This document shows positions 9,519 to 17,297 of a stretch of 64,000 nucleotides of DNA, in pieces. The notes beneath the pieces are model-generated. The model was given only the letters and a program-made list of their open reading frames with translations, was not told the origin of the DNA and ran no database searches. Source of the stretch: UBA1447 sp002329225 (GTDB lineage: Bacteria; Bacillota; Clostridia; Oscillospirales; Acutalibacteraceae); assembly GCA_050946835.1 (NCBI GenBank), contig JBMNVN010000008.1, positions 14,524 through 78,523 on the forward strand, written 5' to 3'. Made by a program: the position numbers and the translations under genes. Every line of letters begins with the position of its first letter. The stretch's first letter is position 1.

Positions 9519-10757
9519 TTAAAAATCCGTTATCCGGATCAGGGAGAGAAGTTCCGCTCCCGGCAATTTATCAAGTTTTGCCCGCAGACGCCTTTCGGTA
9601 TCCTGCGGAGTTACAAAGGCCAGTTCCCAAGCAGGTGCACCGTCCCGACGGAGCGGACGTGCCGAACCGAAAAGTTCCTCGGCCGCTTTTAAAGTTGCTT
9701 CAGGGTTTTCAGTCTTAAACCTCAGGAAAAGGGATGTCTCAATATCAAGGTAGTCTATTACATAATCTTCTTCGCTGTCTTCCCAACCGAAGAGTTTTTT
9801 CTTTTCCACATGTTTTGCACAGTCAATAACATCGGCCACCACGGCACTTGCGGTAGGCATTTTCCCCGCCCCCCGTCCGTAGAAAACAACATCTCCGGTG
9901 GCATCTCCTCGCACCAGGATAGCATTAAACACATCTTCCACGCTTGCCAGCTGACTTTGTCTGCTTACAAAGGCGGGGCTTACCATGGCATAAATTTTAT
10001 CTTCCCCCACTTTTGCGGCACGGCCGATAAGTTTAATCACGCCGCCCCAATCCCGGGCGTATTCAACATCCTCGGGGGTAATGGAGCTTATCCCCTCGGT
10101 GTAAACGGTGTCGGGATAAACATGCTTGCCGTAAGCCAGGGAAGCGAGAATACAAATTTTACGGCAGGCATCATGCCCTTCCACATCCGCAGTAGGATCC
10201 TTTTCGGCATATCCGTTTTCCTGTGCGAGTTTAAGGGCATCGGCAAAACTCATTTTGTCCGAAATCATTCTTGTAAGAATAAAGTTGGTGGTACCGTTTA
10301 ATATGCCGGCTATTTCGTTAATCTCGTTGGCGGCAAGGCATTGGCTTATGGGCCGGATAATCGGGATGCCGCCGCCGACGCTGGCCTCAAACAGATAATT
10401 TACATTCATTTTCTGGGCGAGGGTGAGCAACTCATAACCCTTGTTGGCCACAAGTTCTTTGTTGGAGGTAACAACGCTTTTGCCCGCTTTAAGGCAGGCA
10501 AGTGTGTACTCGTAGGCGGGGTGAATCCCTCCCATAGCCTCCACTACAATGCCTACCTCCGGATCGTTGAGAATTAAATTAAAGTCGTTAATAATCAGGT
10601 GTTCGTTGACATCCCCGCTGAAATCCCGTATATCCAAAATATATTTCAGATCAAGTTGGGTCAGGGTGCTTTTTTTTACAATGCTGTTGTGATGTTTGTT
10701 AAGCAGCTCGGCAACACCGGAGCCAACCACGCCGTAACCCATTATGGCCACATACAT
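9519..10757 (-). CDS. hom: homoserine dehydrogenase
   Basis: Reduces aspartate semialdehyde to homoserine with NAD(P)H, the branch point to threonine and methionine. The 412-residue protein starts with the Rossmann loop GYGVVGSG (7-14). The catalytic region contains GGGIPIIRPI and the family signature around ILNGTTNFILTRM and DPTADVEGHDA. A C-terminal ACT domain follows (about 345-412). AGGAGGT stands well before the ATG. It leads lysC in a two-gene operon. metY (38.9 kb) uses the activated product of this pathway. Confidence 0.95.
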   Translation of the reverse strand: MYVAIMGYGVVGSGVAELLNKHHNSIVKKSTLTQLDLKYILDIRDFSGDVNEHLIINDFNLILNDPEVGIVVEAMGGIHPAYEYTLACLKAGKSVVTSNKELVANKGYELLTLAQKMNVNYLFEASVGGGIPIIRPISQCLAANEINEIAGILNGTTNFILTRMISDKMSFADALKLAQENGYAEKDPTADVEGHDACRKICILASLAYGKHVYPDTVYTEGISSITPEDVEYARDWGGVIKLIGRAAKVGEDKIYAMVSPAFVSRQSQLASVEDVFNAILVRGDATGDVVFYGRGAGKMPTASAVVADVIDCAKHVEKKKLFGWEDSEEDYVIDYLDIETSLFLRFKTENPEATLKAAEELFGSARPLRRDGAPAWELAFVTPQDTERRLRAKLDKLPGAELLSLIRITDF

Positions 10758-10855
10758 TTTTTCAGACCTCCAGTCAATACTCCGGTTATTTTATCACAAA
10801 CAATGGAGGGAATAAAGGGGAAAAGGAGAAAAAAGGGAAAAAGGGGAAACTTTTG

Positions 10856-10884
10856 TTTGCGATTTAGAAATTATTTGATATAAT
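10856..10884 (+). promoter_or_regulatory. promoter of the AI-2E family gene
   Basis: A perfect TATAAT (10879-10884) has a weak -35 TTTGCG (10856-10861) 17 bases upstream. It lies 43 bases before the start codon, in the divergent gap to hom. Confidence 0.55.
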
Positions 10885-10927
10885 TTCATCAATTGCAGAT
10901 AATTTTGCCGTCTTGTGAGGGGTAAAA

Positions 10928-12112
10928 ATGACAGAAACGGAAAAACGCAAACAGTTCCTGATAAACTCAGGCTATATTCTCGCTTTAGCCGGGCTGTACT
11001 ACTTTTTTATGAAGTACGCCTTTTGGCTGTTGTTCCCCTTTATGTTTTCTGCCTTCGCGGCAATGCTTTTGCAGCGCCCCGTCAGGTTTTTATCCGACAG
11101 AACAAAAAAATTGAAAAAAAGTACTATTGCTTATCTTCTTGTTGCCGCCATCTTCTTGACTTTTACGGCCCTCTTATCACTTGTCGGTATAAAACTCTTT
11201 TTCAGCATCAAGGGCCTGTTTACCTCTCTTGCACAGTCTTTTAAGGATTTACCTTCATTGCTCGCTCAGGCGGAAGCATCCATCGGGCATACTCTTCGCT
11301 TTTTGCCCGGAGGTGTTCAAGACAGCATAACTGCCGCCCTCCACAATTTTATTGAAAAGTTTTCCTTTGACGATTTTTGGGAAGCCGGTTTTTCAGTCCT
11401 TTCAGGCCCGTTAAGCGGAGTCTGGACCACCGCAAAACTCGTGCCGGAATTTGTTGTGGGTACAATAATCAGTATTGTCTCCTGCTTTTTTATGACTGCC
11501 GATTATGACCGAATTGCTAAATTTATTGTGAGCCAACTGCCCCCAAATAAGAAGGAAGCCGTGTTTATCAGTAAACGAACCACCTTATCTTCCATAGGTA
11601 AAATGGGGCTTTCCTATGCCACGCTTATGCTTCTGACATTCTCGGAGATGACTCTGGGGCTGGGGATATTAAGGCTTTTGGGGATTTACAAAGGCAGTTA
11701 TCTGATTGCTACCGCCGTAGTTGTAGCAATAGTGGATATCTTCCCGGTTTTAGGCACCGGCACGGTTTTGATTCCTTGGGCAATTTACAGCTTTATCTCG
11801 GGGAACACCTGGCTGGGTATAGGTTTGCTTGTTCTTTACGCAGTCATCTATGTTATCCGCCAGGCGGTGGAACCCAAACTGGTAGCGGCGAACCTCGGCT
11901 TACCTCCGATTTTAACCCTCATGGGCATGTATATCGGTGTCAAACTTTTCGGTTTTATCGGACTGTTCCTTGTGCCTTTGACCATCATCTTTGTAAAAGT
12001 GCTCAATGACAACGGCATTTTGAGGCTGTGGAAAAAAATCTCCAACGGCGCCCCTAATTCTCCCGCCGAGTTGCTGTTAGAAGAGCAGGAGCAAGAAGAA
12101 CAAGGCGGTTAA
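10928..12112 (+). CDS. AI-2E family (YtvI-like) membrane protein
   Basis: 394 residues with eight or so TM segments in the pattern of AI-2E/PerM transporters: two N-terminal helices, a soluble amphipathic region (about 95-165), then a C-terminal membrane bundle with the conserved LLGIYKGSYLIATAVVVAI-type stretch and IRQAVEPKLVAANLGLPP. The length and N-terminal Arg/Lys-rich start resemble the sporulation protein YtvI of Bacillus and clostridia, but the subfamily cannot be fixed here. GAGGGG precedes the ATG. It stands alone before the tRNA genes. Confidence 0.8.
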   Translation: MTETEKRKQFLINSGYILALAGLYYFFMKYAFWLLFPFMFSAFAAMLLQRPVRFLSDRTKKLKKSTIAYLLVAAIFLTFTALLSLVGIKLFFSIKGLFTSLAQSFKDLPSLLAQAEASIGHTLRFLPGGVQDSITAALHNFIEKFSFDDFWEAGFSVLSGPLSGVWTTAKLVPEFVVGTIISIVSCFFMTADYDRIAKFIVSQLPPNKKEAVFISKRTTLSSIGKMGLSYATLMLLTFSEMTLGLGILRLLGIYKGSYLIATAVVVAIVDIFPVLGTGTVLIPWAIYSFISGNTWLGIGLLVLYAVIYVIRQAVEPKLVAANLGLPPILTLMGMYIGVKLFGFIGLFLVPLTIIFVKVLNDNGILRLWKKISNGAPNSPAELLLEEQEQEEQGG

Positions 12113-12188
12113 AACCGCACCGGCCTATGGGTTTAACGCCGACATACTCGGCTTATGCCCGAAATGATAGAAAATCACAATTTCGCTA

Positions 12189-12217
12189 TTGACGGACAAA
12201 ACCAAATATGATATATT
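12189..12217 (+). promoter_or_regulatory. tRNA operon promoter
   Basis: TTGACG (12189-12194), a 17-base spacer and TATATT (12212-12217) end 18 bases before tRNA-Thr. It should drive both tRNAs. Confidence 0.75.
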
Positions 12218-12234
12218 ATGCGGGCGTTTCAGAT

Positions 12235-12310
12235 GCTGGTGTAGCTCAGTTGGTAGAGCAGCTGATTTGTAATCAGCAGGTCGGGGGTTCGAGTCCGTCC
12301 ACCAGCTCCA
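12235..12310 (+). tRNA. tRNA-Thr (anticodon TGT)
   Basis: 76 bases with a complete cloverleaf: acceptor GCTGGTG/CACCAGC, D stem GCTC/GAGC, anticodon stem GCTGA/TCAGC with loop TTTGTAA (anticodon TGT) and encoded TCCA at the 3' end. The T stem GGGGG/CCGTC has one apparent G-G mismatch in its middle, which is slightly unusual. Confidence 0.95.
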
Positions 12311-12339
12311 CCAAAAACTCACCGAATCAAATTGAATAC

Positions 12340-12424
12340 GGGAGAGTTCCCGAGCGGCCAAAGGGAACAGACTGTAAATCTGTCGTCAGTGACTTCGGTG
12401 GTTCGAATCCACCCTCTCCCACCA
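12340..12424 (+). tRNA. tRNA-Tyr (anticodon GTA)
   Basis: 85 bases, class II, with a long variable arm. The acceptor GGGAGAG pairs with CTCTCCC, the anticodon loop reads CTGTAAA (anticodon GTA), the T arm is GGTGG-TTCGAAT-CCACC, and ACCA is encoded. It lies 29 bases after tRNA-Thr and is probably processed from the same transcript. Confidence 0.95.
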
Positions 12425-12436
12425 GAAAACTTCTTT

Positions 12437-12473
12437 GAAATCTCTTGATACACAAGGGATTTCACTTTTTTAT
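12437..12473 (+). terminator. terminator of the tRNA operon
   Basis: GAAATCTCTTG (12437-12447) pairs with CAAGGGATTTC (12453-12463) with one wobble, followed by a T-rich tail. Confidence 0.8.
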
Positions 12474-12776
12474 AGCAGAAAAACCGTTTTGATTCTCAGA
12501 ACAACGTTTAAACTCAAATTTATGACTTTGAAAAATTCAAGCACTCATCTTTTAACTAAATCCGCCAAAAAGATTCCCGTATAGAATACGAAGCCGGCAA
12601 TCACTATTATTCCTTGAATGATTTGGCGGAAAAACCGATTAATCCGGATGACGTAGAAAGGCAAATCAATTCATGATTCCGGGCGTTTCTCTCTTGGAAA
12701 GTCCGCCTTCTTGTGCTATTATGTTGCAAGAAAAACGGATATCTTAATAAAACAAATATCCCTTACGGAGGCATTA
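12474..12776. other. intergenic region before guaA
   Basis: About 300 bases hold the guaA promoter. A frame open from 12560 to 12676 without a start codon is seen, but no gene is recognised. No purine riboswitch fold was found. Confidence 0.5.
12694..12722 (+). promoter_or_regulatory. guaA promoter
   Basis: TTGGAA (12694-12699), a 17-base spacer and TATTAT (12717-12722) lie 55 bases before the guaA start. Confidence 0.6.
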
Positions 12777-14069
12777 ATGAAACAGGACAATATTTTAATT
12801 TTGGACCTCGGAAGCACCAAAAACACCGACCTTGCCAGAGCGATTCGGGATTTGGGCGTTTACAGTGAAATCCACCCCCACGACATAACCGCCCGGGAAC
12901 TTGCCGAAAAAGCCAACGTCAAAGGGCTTATCCTCTACGGCGGGGAAAACAATATGGTTGACGGGCAAACTATTGATGTGCTGCCGGAGATATATTCCTG
13001 CGGTCTGCCCCTTTTAGCGGTTTGCCACCCCAACAATGCGGGAGTTAAAAATATAACCGAAGAAGAACTCTCCCTCAGTCTGCCGGACTTTGTATTTAAA
13101 ACCTGCGGTTGCGAAGCCAACTGGAATATGAAAAACTTTGTGGAAGACCAACTCACGGCTGTACGCAAACAAATCGGAGATAAGCGGGTTCTGCTTGCCC
13201 TTTCCGGCGGTGTGGACAGTTCCGTAGTTGCCGCCCTTTTAGTCCGTGCAGTGGGCGACCGCCTTGTTTGCATCCACGTCAATAACGGGCTGATGCGCAA
13301 AAACGAATCCGAGGACGTTGTGAGAATCTTCCGTGATGAAATGAAAGCTAACCTTATCTATATTGACGCTGCTGAACGTTTTCTCGGCAAGCTCGCCGGA
13401 GTTGCCGACCCCGAGAAAAAACGCAAAATAATCGGCGCCGAATTCATCGCCGTGTTTGACGAAGAGGCGGCAAAACTTGACGGCATTGACTTTTTGGCTC
13501 AAGGCACCATCTATCCCGATATTGTTGAAAGCGGCACAAAAACCGCCAAGGTGGTCAAGGCCCACCACAATGTGGGCGGCCTGCCCGAAGATATGACTTT
13601 TGAGCTTGTGGAACCCTTGAAGTTCCTTTTTAAAGACGAAGTTCGGGCCTGCGGCAAAGAGTTGGGCTTACCCGACAATCTGGTTTACCGCCAGCCTTTC
13701 CCCGGCCCCGGCTTAGGCGTGCGCTGCCTGGGCGCAATAACAAAATACCGGCTTGAAGCCGTACGGGAATCCGACGCTATTTTGCGGGAAGAGTTCCAAA
13801 AGGCCGGCCTTGAAGGCAAGGTGTGGCAGTATTTTACCCTTGTACCCGACTTCCGCTCCGTAGGGGTCAAAAACAACGCCCGCTCATTTGAGTACCCCGT
13901 CATCATCCGTGCCGTTAACACCGTTGACGCCATGACAGCCGAAATTGAGCACCCGGATTGGGCATTGTTAGATAAAATTACCCGCCGAATACTTGAAGAA
14001 GTACCGGGGGTAAACAGGGTATGTTATGATCTTTCGCCGAAGCCGCCGGGAACGATTGAGTGGGAATAA
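12777..14069 (+). CDS. guaA: GMP synthase with truncated glutaminase domain
   Basis: Converts XMP to GMP. The 430-residue protein has an intact ATP pyrophosphatase domain (P-loop SGGVDSS, 143-149) and the C-terminal dimer domain ending PGTIEWE, but its N-terminal class I amidotransferase is only about 110 residues long instead of about 200. A nucleophile-like Cys83 survives in LLAVCHPNNAG. The chain then jumps to the linker FKTCGCEANWNMKNF, so the part that normally carries the catalytic His and Glu is absent. It may use free ammonia or a separate glutaminase. GGAGG precedes the ATG. The stop codon lies within the integration core of the element that follows. Confidence 0.92.
   Translation: MKQDNILILDLGSTKNTDLARAIRDLGVYSEIHPHDITARELAEKANVKGLILYGGENNMVDGQTIDVLPEIYSCGLPLLAVCHPNNAGVKNITEEELSLSLPDFVFKTCGCEANWNMKNFVEDQLTAVRKQIGDKRVLLALSGGVDSSVVAALLVRAVGDRLVCIHVNNGLMRKNESEDVVRIFRDEMKANLIYIDAAERFLGKLAGVADPEKKRKIIGAEFIAVFDEEAAKLDGIDFLAQGTIYPDIVESGTKTAKVVKAHHNVGGLPEDMTFELVEPLKFLFKDEVRACGKELGLPDNLVYRQPFPGPGLGVRCLGAITKYRLEAVRESDAILREEFQKAGLEGKVWQYFTLVPDFRSVGVKNNARSFEYPVIIRAVNTVDAMTAEIEHPDWALLDKITRRILEEVPGVNRVCYDLSPKPPGTIEWE
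14058..14069 (+). other. attL: integration core at the 3' end of guaA
   Basis: GAGTGGGAATAA forms the last codons of guaA. The octamer GAGTGGGA recurs as a direct repeat at 26820-26827, at the far side of the integrase-bearing element. The guaA 3' end is a known integration site for genomic islands. Confidence 0.65.
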
Positions 14070-14126
14070 TATCAAGGGTAGCACAAACCTGCATAAATAC
14101 TGGGCTTTCGGCTCTTTATTCCTTGA

Positions 14127-14149
14127 TTTGATAGCAAAATGATAGCAAA
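14127..14149 (+). repeat. GATAGC repeats at the left element end
   Basis: Two copies of TGATAGCAAA stand in tandem (14129-14138 and 14140-14149). The string TTTGATAGCAAAA recurs near the right end (26708-26720). They resemble integrase arm-type binding repeats. Confidence 0.5.
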
Positions 14150-14211
14150 CCATAAAACGACTTTATTCTAAATGTTCTATCGGTTTGCAGGTACAATTAT
14201 CTTAATACTAT

Positions 14212-14252
14212 AAAAGGCATTACTGACTTTTGCAGTCGGTAATGCCTTTTTT
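14212..14252. terminator. bidirectional terminator at the element's left end
   Basis: AAAAGGCATTACTGAC (14212-14227) pairs with GTCGGTAATGCCTTTT (14235-14250) with one wobble. The T-run on plus serves guaA read-through; on minus it serves the hypothetical gene starting at 14869. Confidence 0.85.
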
Positions 14253-14263
14253 CTATGCTTGTT

Positions 14264-14869
14264 TTAAGCGACTTGCTCAAAAATAGTTTTTTGCATATTC
14301 AAATAGTATTGTAAATCGGAATAGTTTTTTTCCTTCAAAATCTTGGGCTTGCTAATAAGTGTCGGACTTATATTATTTGCTTCAGCCAAACATACGGTGT
14401 AATCAAATATGTTTTGTATCAAATCACTAAATTGGGAAGGCGTGATTTTCAAGTTTACTGCCTTAGAAGGATCGTCATTTGAAAGTCCATCAAGGGAGTT
14501 TATTAAATTATCTAAAATTTCCACAGTTAGTTTGCCATCTTTTGCGGTATCTAAATAAATCTGAAGATTTTGGGCAAATCGCTTTTCGAGGTTTCTTTTA
14601 TCACGGGTTGCAATGTAACCGATGGCACCGGCAACAGCACTACCTATTATGAGAATTCCACTAACAATAACAGTACCCTTTTTATGAACACGAATAAAAT
14701 CAATAGCCTTAACTGCACCTTCTTTAGCAGCATCTGCAACAGCGGGAATATGCTTTGCAACTCGTTTGTTGTCAATATTTTTCGCCATACCGCAGAGTTC
14801 TAAAACTCCGGCTTGAACAGCAGCGTATGTCTTTTCGTCAACTAGTAAATTAACATTTACTACAGGCAT
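14264..14869 (-). CDS. element-encoded membrane protein, unknown function
   Basis: 201 residues. A soluble N-terminus is followed by one or two TM segments (about residues 66-88, VIVSGILIIGSAVAGAIGYIA) and a helical cytoplasmic domain. I do not recognise the family. It begins 3 bases after the repressor stop on the same strand, so the two are co-transcribed and it is probably regulated with element maintenance. Exclusion, partitioning and superinfection control are all possible; none is shown by sequence. Confidence 0.65.
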   Translation of the reverse strand: MPVVNVNLLVDEKTYAAVQAGVLELCGMAKNIDNKRVAKHIPAVADAAKEGAVKAIDFIRVHKKGTVIVSGILIIGSAVAGAIGYIATRDKRNLEKRFAQNLQIYLDTAKDGKLTVEILDNLINSLDGLSNDDPSKAVNLKITPSQFSDLIQNIFDYTVCLAEANNISPTLISKPKILKEKNYSDLQYYLNMQKTIFEQVA

Positions 14870-14871
14870 TT

Positions 14872-15342
14872 TTATCCCTCCTTACGAGAATTGAAAGCGA
14901 CGCTTTCGGGATAGTTATATCTCCAGTTATCGTATTCCTCTTTCGTGATTTCGCCGTTTTTAAGTTTTTCTGCTTGTTCCTGCCAAGCGGAAAACATATC
15001 AAACATTGTAAGATAATTTGTTCCCATACCCTTATCAAGTCGTATGCAAAGCTCGTCATCAAGTTTATCAATACGGAAGCCATATAAATCTTCAAGAGTA
15101 AACAGCGTGTGCATTAAGCCGTTGTAACTGTCAATATCCGGCACAGTTAAAGCACTTGTCGATACACCGAATACATTTGCAAGATTGTTTGTTAAATCAG
15201 TTTTAGGCGTTCTGCTGCCGGATTCATACTGTGCCATACGAATGTCAGCAGTTTTCTCCGGAAAGCCCACCTGCATACCGAGATATTTTTGAGTCATACC
15301 TTTTAAATTTCTGAAAAAACGAATTCTTTCTCCAATAGCCAT
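14872..15342 (-). CDS. XRE-family element repressor
   Basis: 156 residues with an N-terminal helix-turn-helix (about 4-62; MTQKYLGMQVGF recognition region, then RMAQYESGSRTP) and a C-terminal tail ending in the EITKEEYDNWRYNYPES motif. A truncated relative of this tail is encoded at 30223-30597, showing the second element shares this backbone. It is divergent from the xis-int operon and likely represses it through the palindrome at 15452-15467. AAAGGAG precedes the ATG. Confidence 0.85.
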   Translation of the reverse strand: MAIGERIRFFRNLKGMTQKYLGMQVGFPEKTADIRMAQYESGSRTPKTDLTNNLANVFGVSTSALTVPDIDSYNGLMHTLFTLEDLYGFRIDKLDDELCIRLDKGMGTNYLTMFDMFSAWQEQAEKLKNGEITKEEYDNWRYNYPESVAFNSRKEG

Positions 15343-15373
15343 AAAAAATACTCCTTTCGTACTCCTAAAAAAG

Positions 15374-15403
15374 AGTATAGCATATAGAGTTAGGACTTGT
15401 CAA
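15374..15403 (-). promoter_or_regulatory. promoter of the XRE repressor
   Basis: Minus-strand TTGACA (15398-15403), an 18-base spacer and TATACT (15374-15379), 32 bases before the start codon. Confidence 0.7.
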
Positions 15404-15445
15404 GATAACCAAAGCAAATAAATTTAATATTTTTTCAAAAACCAC

Positions 15446-15474
15446 TTGACTTAACGGAAATCCGTTAGTATAAT
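15446..15474 (+). promoter_or_regulatory. xis-int promoter with an operator filling its spacer
   Basis: TTGACT (15446-15451) and TATAAT (15469-15474) are separated by 17 bases. The spacer contains the perfect palindrome TAACGGA-AA-TCCGTTA (15452-15467), which nearly fills it. A further half-site, CCGTTA, lies at about 15490. A repressor bound here would block RNA polymerase directly. The adjacent XRE protein is the natural candidate. Confidence 0.75.
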
Positions 15475-15680
15475 ATAGTTAAGCAAATACCGTTAGGTAG
15501 TTGTGATAAAACTGAATGACCGTCCGAATGGGATATGACTTTGCGATGATATGAGCAAGGCAACGCCGCTGAAAAAGCAGGGGTGTTATAGTGAGAGCTA
15601 TAACTTTAGGTATATAAAAACGACATTCGGGTAGAACGGCACAACGCACGAAAGAAAAACAACGAAAGGAGGATGTCACT
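15475..15680 (+). ncRNA. structured 5' leader of the xis-int operon
   Basis: The 200-base leader has long-range pairing of CCGAATG (15524-15530) with CATTCGG (15624-15630). It encloses a perfect hairpin, GTTATAG (15585-15591) with CTATAAC (15598-15604), and a GC-rich central segment. The leader is long for a repressor-controlled operon, and no known riboswitch is recognised. It may be a cis-acting RNA or contain DNA sites for recombination. Confidence 0.45.
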
Positions 15681-15878
15681 ATGGCAGCAGAATTATTTAT
15701 GAGAGTCAACGAAGTTGCTGAAGTAATGGATGTTTCTGAGTCTTATGCCTATAAGATTATCAGACGGCTCAATAAAGAGCTGAAGAAAACCGGATGCATT
15801 ACTATGAACGGTCGCATTGACCGAAAGTTCTTTTATGATAATTTTTATTCCACAAGAGAAAACAGAGAAAGGAAGTGA
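15681..15878 (+). CDS. excisionase-like HTH protein
   Basis: 65 residues, basic, with a winged or MerR-like helix-turn-helix (MRVNEVAEVMDVSESYAYKI at about 6-25) followed by a beta wing (TMNGRIDRKFF). Small proteins of this kind placed directly before a tyrosine integrase act as excisionases or directionality factors. AAAGGAGG lies 8 bases before the ATG. It ends 5 bases before the integrase start, so they are translated together from the leader-bearing transcript. Confidence 0.75.
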   Translation: MAAELFMRVNEVAEVMDVSESYAYKIIRRLNKELKKTGCITMNGRIDRKFFYDNFYSTRENRERK

Positions 15879-15883
15879 TGTGA

Positions 15884-16963
15884 GTGGGAGCGTTTAAGAA
15901 CAAAGATAACGGAACGTGGATTGTGCAGTTCCGTTATGTAGATTGGAGGGGCGAAAACAAGCAGGTTTTTAAGCGAGGTTTCGCTACCAAGAAAGAAGCA
16001 CAAGAATACGAGCGTGAGTTCCGTATGCAGAAGTCAGCGGATGTCACGATGAATTTTGGCACTTTCGTAGAACTTTATGAAAAGGATATACGACCGAGCC
16101 TGAAAGAAAATACTTGGCTAACAAAGGAGCATATCATCAAGGAAAAGATTTTACCGTATTTCAGTAAGAAGCGTTTGTGTGATATTGCCGCTAAAGATGT
16201 TATTGCTTGGCAGAACGAAATGCGAAACGCTACAAGCAAAGGCGGTAAGAAACTATCACAGACCTATCTGAAAACTATACACAATCAGCTGAGTGCGTTA
16301 TTTAACCACGCTGTCAGGTTTTATGGATTAAAGGTCAATCCTGCGGCAACCGTCGGAAATATGGGTAAAGCGGAATACAAGGAAATGTTGTTTTGGACTA
16401 CCGAAGAATACACAAAATTTGCAAATGAAATGATGGATAAACCATTATCATATTATGCGTTTCAAATGCTGTATTGGTGTGGTATTCGTGTCGGGGAGCT
16501 ATTAGCACTAACTCCTTCCGACTTCGATTTTAACAACAAAACGGTAACGATAAGTAAATCCTATCAGCGTTTGCACGGTGAGGATATTATCACTTCCCCG
16601 AAAACGCCTAAAAGTAATCGCACTATAAAAATGCCGCAGTTTTTATGCGATGAAATGCAGGAATATATCAATATGTTTTATGAAGCCGGAGAAAACGATA
16701 GGATATTCCCAATATCCAAGAGTTATCTTCATCACGAGATGGACAGAGGTTCGGACAAGGCAGGGGTTAAGCGTATCCGTATCCACGATCTTCGTCACTC
16801 CCACGTTTCTCTGCTGATTGATAAAGGCTTTCAGCCGTTGGCAATCGCAGACCGTGTAGGACACGAAAGCGTGGATATAACTTACCGCTATGCCCACCTA
16901 TTCCCGTCGAAGCAGATTGAAATGGTAAATACACTTGATGAAATTTGGAAAGGAGACAATTAA
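15884..16963 (+). CDS. int: tyrosine site-specific integrase
   Basis: 359 residues. An N-terminal AP2-like arm-binding domain (about 1-55: KDNGTWIVQFRYVDWRG) and a core-binding SAM-like domain (about 60-160) precede the catalytic domain. The catalytic residues are visible: Arg202 (GIRVGE), His301 and Arg304 (HDLRHSH), His327 (GHES) and Tyr336 (YAHLFP). GTG start after GGAAG. It should catalyse integration and excision of the element at the guaA 3' end, using the GATAGC repeats as candidate arm sites. Confidence 0.93.
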   Translation: MGAFKNKDNGTWIVQFRYVDWRGENKQVFKRGFATKKEAQEYEREFRMQKSADVTMNFGTFVELYEKDIRPSLKENTWLTKEHIIKEKILPYFSKKRLCDIAAKDVIAWQNEMRNATSKGGKKLSQTYLKTIHNQLSALFNHAVRFYGLKVNPAATVGNMGKAEYKEMLFWTTEEYTKFANEMMDKPLSYYAFQMLYWCGIRVGELLALTPSDFDFNNKTVTISKSYQRLHGEDIITSPKTPKSNRTIKMPQFLCDEMQEYINMFYEAGENDRIFPISKSYLHHEMDRGSDKAGVKRIRIHDLRHSHVSLLIDKGFQPLAIADRVGHESVDITYRYAHLFPSKQIEMVNTLDEIWKGDN

Positions 16964-16964
16964 A

Positions 16965-17297
16965 ATGTCAGCTAAAAATTTAGATAATCACAAAAGATGG
17001 AGAAATATCACAGTAGGGTTTCGTGTATCAGCCGAAGAAAACGAACTGATAAACAAGGCGGTAAAGTTATCGGGATTACCGAAGCAGGAATATTGTTACC
17101 GCAGATGTTTAGGTCAGGATATTGTTGTTCAGGGGAATCCGAGAGTATATAAGGCATTGCGTGATGAACTTGCCAATGTTCTTACAGAACTAAAAAGGAT
17201 CGAAACACTTACCGATGAACACGACGAGCTGTTGCAGCTTATTGAACTGATAACTGTAACCCTGCACGGATTGAAAGGAGATGACGCTTATGACTAA
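16965..17297 (+). CDS. MobC-like mobilization protein
   Basis: 110 residues with a ribbon-helix-helix-like N-terminus (ITVGFRVSAEENELINKAVKLSGL) and a helical C-terminal half, as in plasmid relaxosome accessory proteins. It starts 2 bases after the integrase stop; AAGGAG lies inside the integrase end. A close paralogue is encoded at 30604-30930 in the decayed element, with the shared MSAKNLD start and QEYCYRRC core. It probably helps the MobV relaxase at oriT. Confidence 0.8.
   Translation: MSAKNLDNHKRWRNITVGFRVSAEENELINKAVKLSGLPKQEYCYRRCLGQDIVVQGNPRVYKALRDELANVLTELKRIETLTDEHDELLQLIELITVTLHGLKGDDAYD

Noticed and set aside
12560..12676. Open frame of 38 codons between the tRNAs and guaA
   Set aside because: It has no start codon or ribosome site, begins just after an in-frame stop and matches no family I know. 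It could be a gene remnant but cannot be supported.
14127..14149. CRISPR-like repeats at the element ends
   Set aside because: Units are only about 10 bases with 1-2 copies and no spacers; they fit integrase arm sites better.
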